Assembly: GCF_014168815.1 (NCBI RefSeq)
Contig: NZ_AP021972.1
Location: forward strand, 2,046,001-2,110,000
DNA length: 64,000 nucleotides
Origin: Klebsiella sp. WP3-W18-ESBL-02
GTDB lineage: Bacteria > Pseudomonadota > Gammaproteobacteria > Enterobacterales > Enterobacteriaceae
Direction: 5' to 3'
Of the stretch, positions 7,789-17,400 are shown one piece after another. Positions within the stretch are counted from its first letter, which is position 1. Each line of letters begins with the position of its first letter. The position numbers were made by a program, and so were the translations under genes. Below the pieces are notes generated by a model that was given only the letters and a program-made list of their open reading frames with translations, ran no database searches and was not told where the DNA came from.

Positions 7789-9522
7789 TTACATACGTTC
7801 GACGGTTTCGATCCCCAGGGTATCGAGGCCCAGCTTCAGGGTTTTCGCCGTCAGCAGCGCTAACTTCAGGCGGCTGTTGCGCACTGCCTCGCTCTCTGCG
7901 GAGAGGATCGGGCAATGTTCGTAGAAGCCAGAGAACAGACCCGCCAGATCGTACAGGTATGCGCACATGACGTGCGGCGTACCGTCGCGAGCAACCACAT
8001 TCAGCGTTTCTTCGAACTGCAGCAGGCGCGCGGCCAGCTGCGCTTCACGTTCTTCGGTAATGTTCACGGCGGCGTTAACGATGGCGCTTTCTTCCAGCTC
8101 GGCCTTACGGAACACAGACAGTACGCGGGTATAGGCATACTGCATATACGGCGCGGTGTTGCCTTCAAAGGCCAGCATGTTGTCCCAGTCGAACACGTAG
8201 TCGGTGGTGCGGTTTTTGGACAGATCGGCGTATTTTACCGCACCGATGCCGACGGCATTGGCCAGTTTTTCCAGCTCGTCTGCCGGCATATCCGGGTTCT
8301 TCTCCGCCACCAGGCGACGCGCGCGCTCCAGCGCTTCGTCCAGCAGATCCGCCAGCTTCACGGTACCGCCGGCGCGGGTTTTGAACGGCTTGCCATCTTT
8401 ACCCAGCATCATGCCGAACATGTGGTGTTCCAGCGGAACGCTGTCTGGCACGTAGCCTGCTTTACGCACGATGGTCCATGCCTGCATCAGGTGCTGGTGC
8501 TGACGGGAGTCGATGTAGTACAGCACGCGATCGGCGTGCAGCGTTTCATAACGGTATTTCGCACAGGCAATATCGGTGGTGGTGTACAGGTAGCCGCCAT
8601 CCTTTTTCTGGATGATGACGCCCATAGGCTCGCCTTCTTTGTTCTTAAATTCGTCGAGGAACACCACGGTTGCGCCTTCGCTCTCGACCGCCATCCCTTT
8701 GGCCTTCAGATCGGCAACGATACCCGGCAGCATGGGGTTATACAGGCTTTCACCCATGACGTCGTCGCGGGTCAGGGTCACGTTCAGACGGTTGTAGGTC
8801 AGCTGGTTCTGGGACATGGTAATGTCGACCAGCTGGCGCCACATTTTACGGAAGTATTCATCGCCGCCCTGCAGTTTAACCACGTAGCTGCGAGCGCGCT
8901 CGGCAAAGGCTTCGTCTTCATCGTAGTGCTTTTTGGCTTCACGATAGAAACCTTCGAGGTCAGCCAGCGCCATTTCACCGGCGTTTTCCTGCTGCTGTTT
9001 TTCCAGGTAGGCAATCAGCATCCCGAACTGGGTGCCCCAGTCGCCGACGTGGTTGGCGCGGATAACCTTGTGACCCATCAGCTCCAGGGTACGGACCGAC
9101 GCGTCGCCGATAATGGTTGAACGCAGATGGCCCACGTGCATTTCTTTCGCCACGTTTGGCGCGGAGTAGTCAACGACAATCGTCTGCGGCTCCGGCTGCG
9201 CGATACCCAGACGCTCGCTTTTCAGCGCCTGCGTAACGTGCTCGGCGAGGAACGCCGGATCGAGGAAAATGTTGATAAAGCCCGGCCCGGCGATTTCCAC
9301 TTTATTGGCGATGCCATCAAGCTGGAGATGAGACAGTACCTGCTCTGCCAGTTGTCGCGGCGCCATGCCCAGTTTCTTCGCAACCGCCATCACGCCGTTG
9401 GCCTGATAGTCGCCGAACTGTACTTTTGCTGACTGACGAACCTGCGGTTCGCAATCGGCAGGCGCGCCTGCCGCAATCATGGCCTGACTGACTTTTTCTG
9501 AGAGAAGAGCCTGAATATTCAC
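7789..9522 (-). CDS. argS: arginyl-tRNA synthetase
   Basis: A class I aminoacyl-tRNA synthetase of 577 residues that charges tRNA-Arg. The HIGH-type motif appears as HVGHLRS (about residue 130), and the N-terminal Add1 domain and C-terminal anticodon-binding DALR domain are complete. The start is GTG at 9520-9522, as in E. coli argS, with AGGT ten bases before it. It is a single-gene unit closed by a strong terminator. Downstream lies the PBP2 paralogue instead of the E. coli arrangement. Confidence 0.97.
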   Translation of the reverse strand: MNIQALLSEKVSQAMIAAGAPADCEPQVRQSAKVQFGDYQANGVMAVAKKLGMAPRQLAEQVLSHLQLDGIANKVEIAGPGFINIFLDPAFLAEHVTQALKSERLGIAQPEPQTIVVDYSAPNVAKEMHVGHLRSTIIGDASVRTLELMGHKVIRANHVGDWGTQFGMLIAYLEKQQQENAGEMALADLEGFYREAKKHYDEDEAFAERARSYVVKLQGGDEYFRKMWRQLVDITMSQNQLTYNRLNVTLTRDDVMGESLYNPMLPGIVADLKAKGMAVESEGATVVFLDEFKNKEGEPMGVIIQKKDGGYLYTTTDIACAKYRYETLHADRVLYYIDSRQHQHLMQAWTIVRKAGYVPDSVPLEHHMFGMMLGKDGKPFKTRAGGTVKLADLLDEALERARRLVAEKNPDMPADELEKLANAVGIGAVKYADLSKNRTTDYVFDWDNMLAFEGNTAPYMQYAYTRVLSVFRKAELEESAIVNAAVNITEEREAQLAARLLQFEETLNVVARDGTPHVMCAYLYDLAGLFSGFYEHCPILSAESEAVRNSRLKLALLTAKTLKLGLDTLGIETVERM

Positions 9523-9733
9523 CGGAATACCTTACGTTTTAGACGCTGCTGCCCGCGGGGTGCAGCGCCGGGTGTGGATAAATTAAGGCGGGAGTATACT
9601 GCATTTGCCCGATGCCGTCAGCATTGGCCCAACGCCGCCTGAGCAGGGATTGACCGCTTGTCCGCCTCGTCGGTTGGTTCAGCGCCCACAACAGGGTAGA
9701 TTAGCCTTTTCATCAGATAAGAGTAGGGCTGAA

Positions 9734-10300
9734 ATGGCAAACTGGCAGACTATCGCGCAGCTACAGGATATTTCCGCGGACCTTCCGCGCTTTACCGAGG
9801 CGTTCACTGCGCTTTCGCAACGGTTGGGGCTCGATATCGCGCCGCTCAATGCCGACCACATTTCCCTGCGTTGTCATCAAAACGCCACCGCCGAGCGCTG
9901 GCGTGCCGGTTTCGAGCAGTGCGGTACGTTACTGTCGGAAAACCTCATCAACGGGCGTCCTATCTGCTTGTTTAAACTCGATGAGCCGGTTTGCGTTGCG
10001 CACTGGCGCTTTACGGTGGTTGAGCTGCCGTGGCCGGGTGAAAAGCGCTACCCGCACGAAGGCTGGGAGCATATTGAGATTGTTCTGCCGGGCGAGCCTG
10101 AGCAGCTCAACGCGCGGGCGCTGGCGCTGCTGTCCGACGAGGGTTTGAGTCAGCCGGGAATATCGGTCAAAACCAGCTCGCCGAAAGGCGAACGCGAACG
10201 CCTGCCAAACCCCACTATGGCGATCACCGATGGCCACGTAACGGTGAAATTTCATCCATGGACCCTCGAAGAAATCGTTGCCAGCGAACAAGCAGTGTAA
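9734..10300 (+). CDS. yecM: YecM family protein (VOC-like fold)
   Basis: A 188-residue cytosolic protein matching YecM, a conserved enterobacterial family with a vicinal-oxygen-chelate-like fold and no assigned reaction. His residues in NADHISLRCH and HEGWEHIEIVLPGEP are consistent with a metal site. I start at ATG 9734 (MANWQ), preceded by AGTAGGG, because residues read upstream in the same frame are not conserved in the family. It lies divergent from argS and upstream of cutC, as in E. coli. Confidence 0.88.
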   Translation: MANWQTIAQLQDISADLPRFTEAFTALSQRLGLDIAPLNADHISLRCHQNATAERWRAGFEQCGTLLSENLINGRPICLFKLDEPVCVAHWRFTVVELPWPGEKRYPHEGWEHIEIVLPGEPEQLNARALALLSDEGLSQPGISVKTSSPKGERERLPNPTMAITDGHVTVKFHPWTLEEIVASEQAV

Positions 10301-10374
10301 CAATGTGAGCTAACGCGGGGTCTGGCGCGCGTAACGATGGCATCATCGGACGCTGGAGAAAAACGGAGAGAAAC

Positions 10375-11115
10375 ATGGCATTGCTGGAGATCTGCTGTTA
10401 CAGCACGGAATGCGCGGTGATCGCGCAGCAGAACGGGGCCGATCGCATTGAACTGTGCGCCGCGCCGCTGGAGGGCGGGCTGACGCCGTCGTACGGTGTC
10501 CTGAGAGCGACGCGCCAGCGGGTGACGATTCCCGTGCATCCCATTATCCGCCCGCGCGGCGGCGATTTTTGCTACACCGACGGTGAGTTTGCCGCCATGC
10601 TGGAAGACGTTCGTCAGATTCGCTCGCTGGGCTACCCCGGTTTTGTGATTGGCGTGCTCAACCCCGAAGGGCAGGTTGACGTGCCGCGTATGCGGCAAAT
10701 TATGGTAGCGGCAGGGCCGCTGGCGGTGACGTTCCACCGCGCGTTTGATATGTGTGCCAATCCTTTGCAAGCCGCTGATGTATTGGCAGATTTAGGCGTT
10801 GCCCGGGTGTTGACTTCTGGTCAGCAGCCGTCGGCCGAAAAAGGTATTTCATTAATTCGGGAACTTATTGCCCGAGAGGGTACTCCAACCATTATGGCGG
10901 GTGCAGGTGTGAGGGCGAGCAACCTTTCGCTCTTCCTGGAAGCAGGCGTCAAAGAAGTGCACAGTTCAGCCGGGCAATGGTTGCCCTCCGAAATGCGTTA
11001 TCGCAATCCCGGACTGTCAATGTCAACGGATCCTGACGCTGATGAGTATTCACGTTATGCCGTCGACGGTGCGGCCGTAGCCGCAATGAGTGCGATCGTC
11101 GCGCGTCATGAGTAG
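10375..11115 (+). CDS. cutC: CutC family protein (copper homeostasis)
   Basis: A 246-residue TIM-barrel protein of the CutC family, recognised from LEICCYSTECA, NGADRIELCA, HPIIRPRGGDFCY and VTFHRAFDMC. The family was named for copper tolerance in E. coli, but its direct biochemical role is unsettled. Conserved Cys and His residues near the barrel mouth are present. GGAGAGAAAC precedes the ATG. In E. coli torYZ lies between cutC and cmoB; here only a terminator and a REP element separate them. Confidence 0.92.
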   Translation: MALLEICCYSTECAVIAQQNGADRIELCAAPLEGGLTPSYGVLRATRQRVTIPVHPIIRPRGGDFCYTDGEFAAMLEDVRQIRSLGYPGFVIGVLNPEGQVDVPRMRQIMVAAGPLAVTFHRAFDMCANPLQAADVLADLGVARVLTSGQQPSAEKGISLIRELIAREGTPTIMAGAGVRASNLSLFLEAGVKEVHSSAGQWLPSEMRYRNPGLSMSTDPDADEYSRYAVDGAAVAAMSAIVARHE

Positions 11116-11168
11116 TTAACCGTTTTTTACCGCGCGTCATATCGCCCAATATGATGCTTGCTTGTACC

Positions 11169-11201
11169 AGGCCCCTGCCCATTAAACAGGGGCCTTTTTT
11201 T
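11169..11201 (+). terminator. cutC terminator
   Basis: AGGCCCCTG pairs with CAGGGGCCT across a nine-base loop and is followed by seven T residues. It closes cutC, which converges on cmoB. Confidence 0.9.
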
Positions 11202-11241
11202 CGCCATCGTATTTTATTGGCAGGGTCAGCGTCGCGCTGAT

Positions 11242-11274
11242 TGCCGGATGGCAGCTTTGCCTTATCCGGCCTAC
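11242..11274. repeat. REP element
   Basis: The segment begins TGCCGGATGGCAG and ends CTTATCCGGCCTAC, the standard imperfect palindrome of enterobacterial REP (PU/BIME) sequences. It is in the gap between the convergent cutC and cmoB genes. Confidence 0.85.
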
Positions 11275-11296
11275 GATTTGTAGTCAGGCAAAACGA

Positions 11297-12265
11297 TTAC
11301 GGCTTACGCGCAATCAACACCGCGCGCAGCGGCGCAGGATAGCCTTCGATGGTTTTGGTCGGATCGTTCGGGTTGAGGAAATCGGCCAGCGATTCGGTGA
11401 CCATCCATTCGGTACGACGCTGTTCTTCGGTTGAGGTAACGTTCATATCGACGATACGCACATCGACAAACCCACATTTTTCCAGCCAGTTTTTCAGCGC
11501 AGGGGCAGAGGGAATAAAGTAAACGTTACGCATCTGCGCGTAGCGGTCGCCCGGCACCAGCACCGTGTTTTCATCACCGTCAACCACCAGCGTTTCCAGC
11601 ACCAGTTCACCGTCGTTCACCAGCTGATCTTTAAGCTGCCAGAGATGCTCCAGCGGCGAGCGGCGATGGTAGAGCACGCCCATGGAGAAGACGGTATCAA
11701 ACGCTTTCAGCGCCGGAAGCTGCTCAATGCCGAGCGGCAGCAGATGCGCACGCTGATCGTTGCCGAGCAGTTTACGCACGGCTTCAAACTGGCACAGGAA
11801 TAGCTGGGTGGGATCGATGCCAACCGCCAGATGGGCACCCGCGCCGATCATCCGCCACATGTGGTAACCGCTGCCACAGCCCACGTCAAGAATGGTTCGA
11901 CCGCTCAGATCAGACAGGTGCGGCAGGACGCGATCCCATTTCCAGTCGGAGCGCCATTCGGTATCGATATTGACGCCGTACAGCGAAAACGGCCCTTTGC
12001 GCCACGGCATCAGGTTGCGCATCAAGGTGTCAATCCGTTTGATCTGACCTTCGCTGAGCGGCGTTTCGCTCTCGGCGGTGACGCTGTGCAGCAGATCCAG
12101 CTTCCACGGCTGGATTTCCGGCAGGAACTCGACCGCGTTGGACCACTGTTTAAACAGCCCGTGCTGATCGCGCTGCCAGGCGCCAATCTGTGCGGGCAGC
12201 GTTTCCAGCCAGTGAGAAAGGGGGCTTTTGGCGATTTGCTGATAGAAATTACCGAACTCGATCAT
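11297..12265 (-). CDS. cmoB: tRNA U34 carboxymethyltransferase
   Basis: A 322-residue SAM-fold enzyme that transfers the carboxymethyl group of Cx-SAM to 5-hydroxyuridine 34 of tRNA, forming cmo5U, which widens wobble decoding. ILDVGCGSGYHMWRMIGAG is the cofactor loop and MGVLYHRRSPLEHL is characteristic of CmoB. Its ATG overlaps the cmoA stop by four bases (ATGA), so the Cx-SAM synthase and the transferase are translationally coupled. Complete. Confidence 0.96.
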   Translation of the reverse strand: MIEFGNFYQQIAKSPLSHWLETLPAQIGAWQRDQHGLFKQWSNAVEFLPEIQPWKLDLLHSVTAESETPLSEGQIKRIDTLMRNLMPWRKGPFSLYGVNIDTEWRSDWKWDRVLPHLSDLSGRTILDVGCGSGYHMWRMIGAGAHLAVGIDPTQLFLCQFEAVRKLLGNDQRAHLLPLGIEQLPALKAFDTVFSMGVLYHRRSPLEHLWQLKDQLVNDGELVLETLVVDGDENTVLVPGDRYAQMRNVYFIPSAPALKNWLEKCGFVDVRIVDMNVTSTEEQRRTEWMVTESLADFLNPNDPTKTIEGYPAPLRAVLIARKP

Positions 12266-13005
12266 GCCGGGCTACCCGCCTTAAGCGCTACGAGAGAGCC
12301 GAAATTAAAGCACTGGAACCACAGTTCGCTGTGTTCGAAACCGGCCTGGCGCAGACGCGCTTTATGCACTTCAACGGAGTCAGTTAACATGACGTTTTCC
12401 AGCATGCTGCGCTTCTGGCTGATTTCCAGCTCGCTGTAGCCGTTAGCCCGTTTAAAGTCATGATGCATGTTGAACAGCAGTTCGCCGACGGTGGCGTCTT
12501 CGAAGCTGAATTTTTCCGACAGCACCAACGCGCCGCCCGGATTCAGCCCCTGATAAATTTTATTGAGCAACGTCTGACGTTCTGCGGGCTCGAGGAACTG
12601 AACGGTGAAGTTCAGCACCACCATGGAGGCATTTTGAATGTCGATATCGCGAATATCGCCTTCGATGACGTCGACCGGCGTCGGCGCTTTGTAGGCATCG
12701 ATATGGCGGCGGCAGCGTTCGATCATCGCCGGGGAGTTATCAACGGCAACGATGCGGCAGTCGCCGTGGGCGATGTTGCGACGAATAGAAAGCGTGGCCG
12801 CGCCCAGCGAGCATCCCAGGTCATAGACCTGCGAACCCGGCTGTACGAAGCGCTCGGCCAGCATGCCAATCATGGAGATAATATTTGAGTAGCCCGGTAC
12901 GGAACGTTGGATCATATCCGGGAAGACTTCGGCTACCCGTTCGTCGAAAGTCCAGTCGCCAAGATGGGCGATCGGGGCAGAAAATAGCGTGTCGCGGTCA
13001 GACAT
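12262..13005 (-). CDS. cmoA: carboxy-SAM synthase
   Basis: A 247-residue methyltransferase-fold enzyme that makes carboxy-S-adenosylmethionine from SAM and prephenate for CmoB. VYDLGCSLGAATLSIRRNI is the cofactor-binding loop, and FTVQFLEPAERQTLLNKIY is typical of the family. GGATGTCACCTT gives a ribosome-binding region before the ATG. It is first in the cmoA-cmoB pair. Confidence 0.96.
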   Translation of the reverse strand: MSDRDTLFSAPIAHLGDWTFDERVAEVFPDMIQRSVPGYSNIISMIGMLAERFVQPGSQVYDLGCSLGAATLSIRRNIAHGDCRIVAVDNSPAMIERCRRHIDAYKAPTPVDVIEGDIRDIDIQNASMVVLNFTVQFLEPAERQTLLNKIYQGLNPGGALVLSEKFSFEDATVGELLFNMHHDFKRANGYSELEISQKRSMLENVMLTDSVEVHKARLRQAGFEHSELWFQCFNFGSLVALKAGSPA

Positions 13006-13044
13006 AAGGTGACATCCGGAAAAATAAAAACGGCGTATTGTGCG

Positions 13045-13440
13045 CTAACGAAGGGAGAAAACCAACTCCCACGGCATATACCAAAGGTTCGCCAGCACCA
13101 TTAGCAACAGTGAAATGTAGGTTGCACTCATTCCCGAACGGCGCCAGCGGAACAGCCGATGATGGAAGCCGTAGTAGTGCATCAGGCGCCCGGCGAGCAG
13201 CAGCAGGCCGCAAAGGTGTACCATCCAGGTTTCAGCACCGTTCATTTCCATAAACAGCAGCAGAACAACGCCAATCGGAATATATTCCACCGCATTGCCG
13301 TGAATGCGGATTGCGCTCTGAAGCTCGCTAAACCCTCCGTCGCCGTAGGCAACGCGGTAAAGCATACGCAGACGAACGACATCAAAGGAAAACTTTATCA
13401 GCAACAATGCCGCCAGGACGGCATACAGCGCGCTAACCAT
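13045..13440 (-). CDS. yecN: MAPEG family membrane protein YecN
   Basis: A 131-residue membrane protein with four hydrophobic segments that matches YecN of the MAPEG family (membrane-associated eicosanoid and glutathione metabolism). Conserved segments are FRVAYGDGGF-like residues near position 36 and RLMHYYGFHHRLFRWR. I start at 13440 (MVSALYAVL), where AGGGAG is seven bases upstream. Enzymatic activity in bacteria is not established. It lies upstream of cmoAB, as in E. coli. Confidence 0.9.
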   Translation of the reverse strand: MVSALYAVLAALLLIKFSFDVVRLRMLYRVAYGDGGFSELQSAIRIHGNAVEYIPIGVVLLLFMEMNGAETWMVHLCGLLLLAGRLMHYYGFHHRLFRWRRSGMSATYISLLLMVLANLWYMPWELVFSLR

Positions 13441-13491
13441 ACAAACTCCCTTTCTGTTGGCAGATGGCACCCATTATCATAGGTAGGAACG

Positions 13492-14310
13492 TCAGAAAAG
13501 AGAAGATTGTTGTGGAATTGCCGGCGCATCGCCGAGGTCGGGGAGGGCGGCGCGAAGCGTATTCCACAGGGTATCGACCAGCTCCGGCGCCTGAGCAATA
13601 TCCGGCGTGTGCAGGAACAGGTAGGGCGTGGTGGTCTGCTGCCACAGCGGCAACTTTTCCAGCCATGGCGTAAACATCGCCAGATTTTGCGCCATGTTGT
13701 CGCTGCCGATAAAGCGCACCATCGGCTGGCTGGCGGTGACGACGGCGTGTACCGGCACTTTGGGCTTTTTGCGCTGAGCTTCTATCACGGCTGCGTTATG
13801 TGCCACTGCGGCATGCACCGGGCGGCTATCGAGGATAACGCGGTTAACGCCACGTTCGTGCAGGCCGCGGTTCAGCAACCGTTCTTCCTCGCCTTTACTG
13901 AAAAAGCCGGGATGGCGCACTTCCACACCGTAATGAAAATCTTTCGGCAGACCATCGAGAAAAGCCCATAGCGCGGGAAGATCGCGCGGGCCGAAGGTTG
14001 CGGGAAGCTGCAACCAGTACTGGCCGATACGCCCGGCGAGCGGCGACAGGCGTTGGAAAAATTCCTGCGTGAGATCGTCACACTGGCGAAGCGCGGCCTG
14101 GTGTGAAATGGTTGCCGGAAATTTAAAGCAGAAGCGAAAATGATCGTCCGTTTGCGCCTGCCAGCGGGCGACGATCTCGGCTTTAGGCAGGGCGTAGAGG
14201 GTCGTATTGCCCTCCACACAGTTAAAATGACGGGCATACTGTTCAAGGCTGGTGATACCCAGGCGCACCCATTTCGGATGCGACCATTGGGGAAGCCCGA
14301 CATAAATCAT
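13492..14310 (-). CDS. yecE: DUF72 family protein YecE
   Basis: A 272-residue TIM-barrel protein of the DUF72 family. MIYVGLPQWSHPKW at the N-terminus, FCFKFPATISH, and VEVRHPGFF are conserved landmarks. Function is unknown, although the family has been suggested to bind or cleave nucleic acid or sugars. Its ATG overlaps the stop of yecD by four bases, so yecD-yecE are coupled. Confidence 0.93.
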   Translation of the reverse strand: MIYVGLPQWSHPKWVRLGITSLEQYARHFNCVEGNTTLYALPKAEIVARWQAQTDDHFRFCFKFPATISHQAALRQCDDLTQEFFQRLSPLAGRIGQYWLQLPATFGPRDLPALWAFLDGLPKDFHYGVEVRHPGFFSKGEEERLLNRGLHERGVNRVILDSRPVHAAVAHNAAVIEAQRKKPKVPVHAVVTASQPMVRFIGSDNMAQNLAMFTPWLEKLPLWQQTTTPYLFLHTPDIAQAPELVDTLWNTLRAALPDLGDAPAIPQQSSLF

Positions 14311-14873
14311 AGCGCGGCCAGGATCGCTTCGGTGCTGCGAACGCGCGCAATGCGCGGGAAAATATAGGACAGGCTGCTCTGATGCTGATCGTTGTTAAAC
14401 GCGCTGCACGCGTCTTCGGCTATGACCAGGTTAAAGCCCAGCTCCCAGGCGTTACGCGCGGTCGACTCCACGCCGATATTGGTTGAGATCCCGCACAGGA
14501 TGATGTTCTCAATACCGCGACGACGCAGCTGCATTTCAAGGTCGGTACCGTAAAATGCGCCCCACTGGCGTTTAGTCACTTCGATATCGCTGCCCTGTTT
14601 ACCCAGCGCGGCCGGGTAGGTCCACCAGTTATCCGGCAGCGCTTTTGCCGGGGCCGGGGCGTCAACCGGCTGCTTTAACGCTTCGCCAAAATCGGCGGAC
14701 CAGCCCACGCGAACTAACACCACCGGCGCGGCGACGGCGCGGCATTTCTCGGCCAGACGCGCCGCGCGTGCGACCACGTCGTCAGCGGTATGCGGGCCGC
14801 CGGCAAAGGGCAGAATGCCTTCCTGCAGGTCAATCACCACAAGGGCGGTTTTTTTGGCGTCTAAATTCAGCAT
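14307..14873 (-). CDS. yecD: isochorismatase-family hydrolase YecD
   Basis: A 188-residue cysteine hydrolase of the isochorismatase-like family. ALVVIDLQEGILPFAGG carries the catalytic Asp, and ILCGISTNIGVESTARNAWE has the nucleophilic Cys and the cis-peptide region. The substrate is unknown. I start at 14873 (MLNLDAKK), preceded by GAGGAACTCC; residues read upstream are not conserved. It is coupled to yecE by a four-base overlap and diverges from aspS. Confidence 0.92.
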   Translation of the reverse strand: MLNLDAKKTALVVIDLQEGILPFAGGPHTADDVVARAARLAEKCRAVAAPVVLVRVGWSADFGEALKQPVDAPAPAKALPDNWWTYPAALGKQGSDIEVTKRQWGAFYGTDLEMQLRRRGIENIILCGISTNIGVESTARNAWELGFNLVIAEDACSAFNNDQHQSSLSYIFPRIARVRSTEAILAAL

Positions 14874-15139
14874 GGAGTTCCTCGGTATACGGGCTATGGG
14901 GAGCATACCTTACAATCGTCGCCAGGTTATTGAACGGATAAATATTGTTAATTTTTGTGAGCGGGGGCAATAAGCGTTCAGCAAACAGGCGTATAAACAG
15001 CTGCGGACTTATCGTGGGCGAGAATTTCCAGTATAATAGCCCCCTTTTTTCATCCAGTAGTGACATTCAGCTAAAGCTGCGACAGTAACGCCTGCACGGC
15101 AGGCGACAATCCGCCGACGGCTAAGTTAAGGGATATCTC

Positions 15140-16927
15140 ATGCGTACAGAATATTGCGGACAGCTTCGACAGTCCCACGTTGGGCAGCAGGTGACTCTGT
15201 GTGGTTGGGTCAACCGCCGTCGTGATCTCGGTAGCCTCATTTTTATCGATATGCGCGACCGTGAAGGCATCGTTCAGGTGTTCTTCGATCCGGATCGTGC
15301 GGATGCGTTGAAGTTAGCCTCTGAACTGCGTAATGAGTTCTGCATTCAGGTTACCGGCACCGTTCGCGCGCGTGATGAAAAGAACATCAACGCGGACATG
15401 GCGACCGGCGCTATCGAAGTGCTTGCTTCTGACCTGACGATCATTAACCGTTCAGAATCGCTGCCGCTGGACTCAAACCATGTCAACACCGAAGAAGCGC
15501 GTCTGAAGTACCGCTACCTCGACCTGCGTCGTCCGGAAATGGCTCAGCGCCTGAAAACCCGCGCGAAAATCACCAGCTTCGTGCGCCGTTTCATGGACGA
15601 TCACGGTTTCCTCGATATCGAAACCCCGATGCTGACCAAAGCGACCCCGGAAGGTGCGCGCGACTACCTGGTACCGTCCCGCGTACATAAAGGTAAATTC
15701 TACGCGCTGCCGCAGTCTCCTCAGCTGTTTAAACAGCTGCTGATGATGTCCGGCTTCGACCGCTACTATCAGATCGTAAAATGCTTCCGTGACGAAGACC
15801 TGCGCGCCGACCGTCAGCCGGAATTCACCCAGATCGACGTGGAAACCTCCTTCATGACCGCACCGCAGGTGCGTGAAGTGATGGAAGCGCTGGTGCGTCA
15901 GCTGTGGCTGGAAATCAAAGGTGTCGATCTGGGCGATTTCCCGATCATGACCTTTGCTGAAGCCGAGCGTCGCTATGGTTCCGATAAACCGGACCTGCGT
16001 AACCCGATGGAACTGGTTGACGTTGCCGATCTGGTGAAAGACGTTGAGTTTGCGGTCTTCTCCGGCCCGGCGAACGATCCGAAAGGCCGCGTTGCCGCAC
16101 TGCGCGTACCGGGCGGGGCGTCTCTGACCCGTAAGCTGATTGACGAATACGGCAACTTTGTGAAGATCTATGGCGCGAAAGGCCTGGCCTACATCAAAGT
16201 GACCGAACGTGCTAAAGGCATGGAAGGCATCAACAGCCCAGTGGCCAAATTCCTGACTGCGGACATCGTGGAAGCGATTCTTGAACGTACTGGCGCGCAG
16301 GATGGCGACATGGTGTTCTTCGGCGCCGACAATAAAAAAGTGGTGGCCGATGCGATGGGCGCGCTGCGCCTCAAGCTGGGCAAAGATCTTAACCTGACTG
16401 ACGAGTCCATGTGGGCGCCGCTGTGGGTTATCGACTTCCCGATGTTTGAAGACGACGGTGAAGGCGGCCTGACCGCGATGCACCACCCGTTCACCTCGCC
16501 GAAAGACATGACCGCCGATGAGCTGAAAGCAGCGCCGGAAGATGCCGTGGCGAATGCTTACGACATGGTCATCAACGGCTATGAAGTGGGCGGCGGTTCC
16601 GTGCGTATCCACCGTGGCGATATGCAACAGACCGTGTTCGGTATTCTGGGCATTAACGAACAGGAACAGCGTGAGAAATTCGGCTTCCTGCTCGACGCCC
16701 TGAAATACGGCACGCCGCCGCACGCGGGCCTGGCGTTTGGTCTGGACCGTCTGACCATGCTGCTGACCGGCACCGACAACATCCGCGACGTTATCGCTTT
16801 CCCGAAAACGACCGCGGCTGCCTGTCTGATGACCGAAGCACCAAGCTTCGCGAACCCGGCTTCGCTGGGTGAACTGGGTATTCAGGTTATTGCGAAAGAG
16901 CCGAAAGAGTCGGCGGAGAATAAGTAA
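15140..16927 (+). CDS. aspS: aspartyl-tRNA synthetase
   Basis: A bacterial-type class II synthetase of 595 residues that charges tRNA-Asp. The order is an N-terminal OB-fold anticodon-binding domain (residues 1-110), the catalytic core with motif 2 CFRDEDLRADRQPEFTQID, the GAD insertion, and motif 3 GLAFGLDRLTMLL near residue 537. It is followed one base later by nudB and probably read with nudB, yebC and ruvC. No defect is visible. Confidence 0.98.
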   Translation: MRTEYCGQLRQSHVGQQVTLCGWVNRRRDLGSLIFIDMRDREGIVQVFFDPDRADALKLASELRNEFCIQVTGTVRARDEKNINADMATGAIEVLASDLTIINRSESLPLDSNHVNTEEARLKYRYLDLRRPEMAQRLKTRAKITSFVRRFMDDHGFLDIETPMLTKATPEGARDYLVPSRVHKGKFYALPQSPQLFKQLLMMSGFDRYYQIVKCFRDEDLRADRQPEFTQIDVETSFMTAPQVREVMEALVRQLWLEIKGVDLGDFPIMTFAEAERRYGSDKPDLRNPMELVDVADLVKDVEFAVFSGPANDPKGRVAALRVPGGASLTRKLIDEYGNFVKIYGAKGLAYIKVTERAKGMEGINSPVAKFLTADIVEAILERTGAQDGDMVFFGADNKKVVADAMGALRLKLGKDLNLTDESMWAPLWVIDFPMFEDDGEGGLTAMHHPFTSPKDMTADELKAAPEDAVANAYDMVINGYEVGGGSVRIHRGDMQQTVFGILGINEQEQREKFGFLLDALKYGTPPHAGLAFGLDRLTMLLTGTDNIRDVIAFPKTTAAACLMTEAPSFANPASLGELGIQVIAKEPKESAENK

Positions 16928-16928
16928 C

Positions 16929-17372
16929 ATGTCATTCAAGCGACCCGTTTCTATTCTGGTGGTCATTTACGCCCAGGACAGTAAACGGGTGCTGATGTTG
17001 CAGCGACGCGATGACCCTGACTTCTGGCAGTCGGTCACCGGCAGTATAGAGGAAGGGGAAACCGCGTCGCAGGCCGCCATGCGTGAAGTAAAGGAAGAGG
17101 TCACCATTGATGTTGTGTCTGAGCAACTGACCTTGATGGACTGTCAACGCACGGTGGAGTTTGAAATTTTTCAACATTTACGTCATCGCTATGCCCCTGG
17201 CGTCGAACGCAATACGGAATCGTGGTTCTGTCTTGCGCTTCCTCACGAACGGGAAGTGGTGTTCACCGAACACCTGGCTTACCAATGGCTCGATGCGCCC
17301 GCTGCGGCGGCGCTCACCAAGTCGTGGAGCAACCGGCAGGCGATTGAAGAATTTGTCATTAACGCTGCCTGA
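16929..17372 (+). CDS. nudB: dihydroneopterin triphosphate diphosphatase
   Basis: A 147-residue Nudix hydrolase that removes pyrophosphate from dihydroneopterin triphosphate in folate synthesis. The Nudix box runs from GSIEEGETASQ to AAMREVKEEVTI, about residues 37-60, with all acidic metal ligands present. I start at ATG 16929 (MSFKRPVSIL), one base after the aspS stop; upstream residues in frame overlap aspS and are not conserved. Confidence 0.95.
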   Translation: MSFKRPVSILVVIYAQDSKRVLMLQRRDDPDFWQSVTGSIEEGETASQAAMREVKEEVTIDVVSEQLTLMDCQRTVEFEIFQHLRHRYAPGVERNTESWFCLALPHEREVVFTEHLAYQWLDAPAAAALTKSWSNRQAIEEFVINAA

Positions 17373-17400
17373 AAGGGCATAGTTTTTTGGAGATATTTTT

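Noticed and set aside
7915..9120. A 401-codon frame antisense to argS
   Set aside because: It lies wholly within argS, which is unmistakable on the other strand, and its sequence is His- and Val-rich as expected for a shadow.
15473..16966. A 497-codon frame antisense to aspS
   Set aside because: It is the complement of a strongly conserved tRNA synthetase gene with high G+C at third positions, and has no ribosome-binding site or family match.
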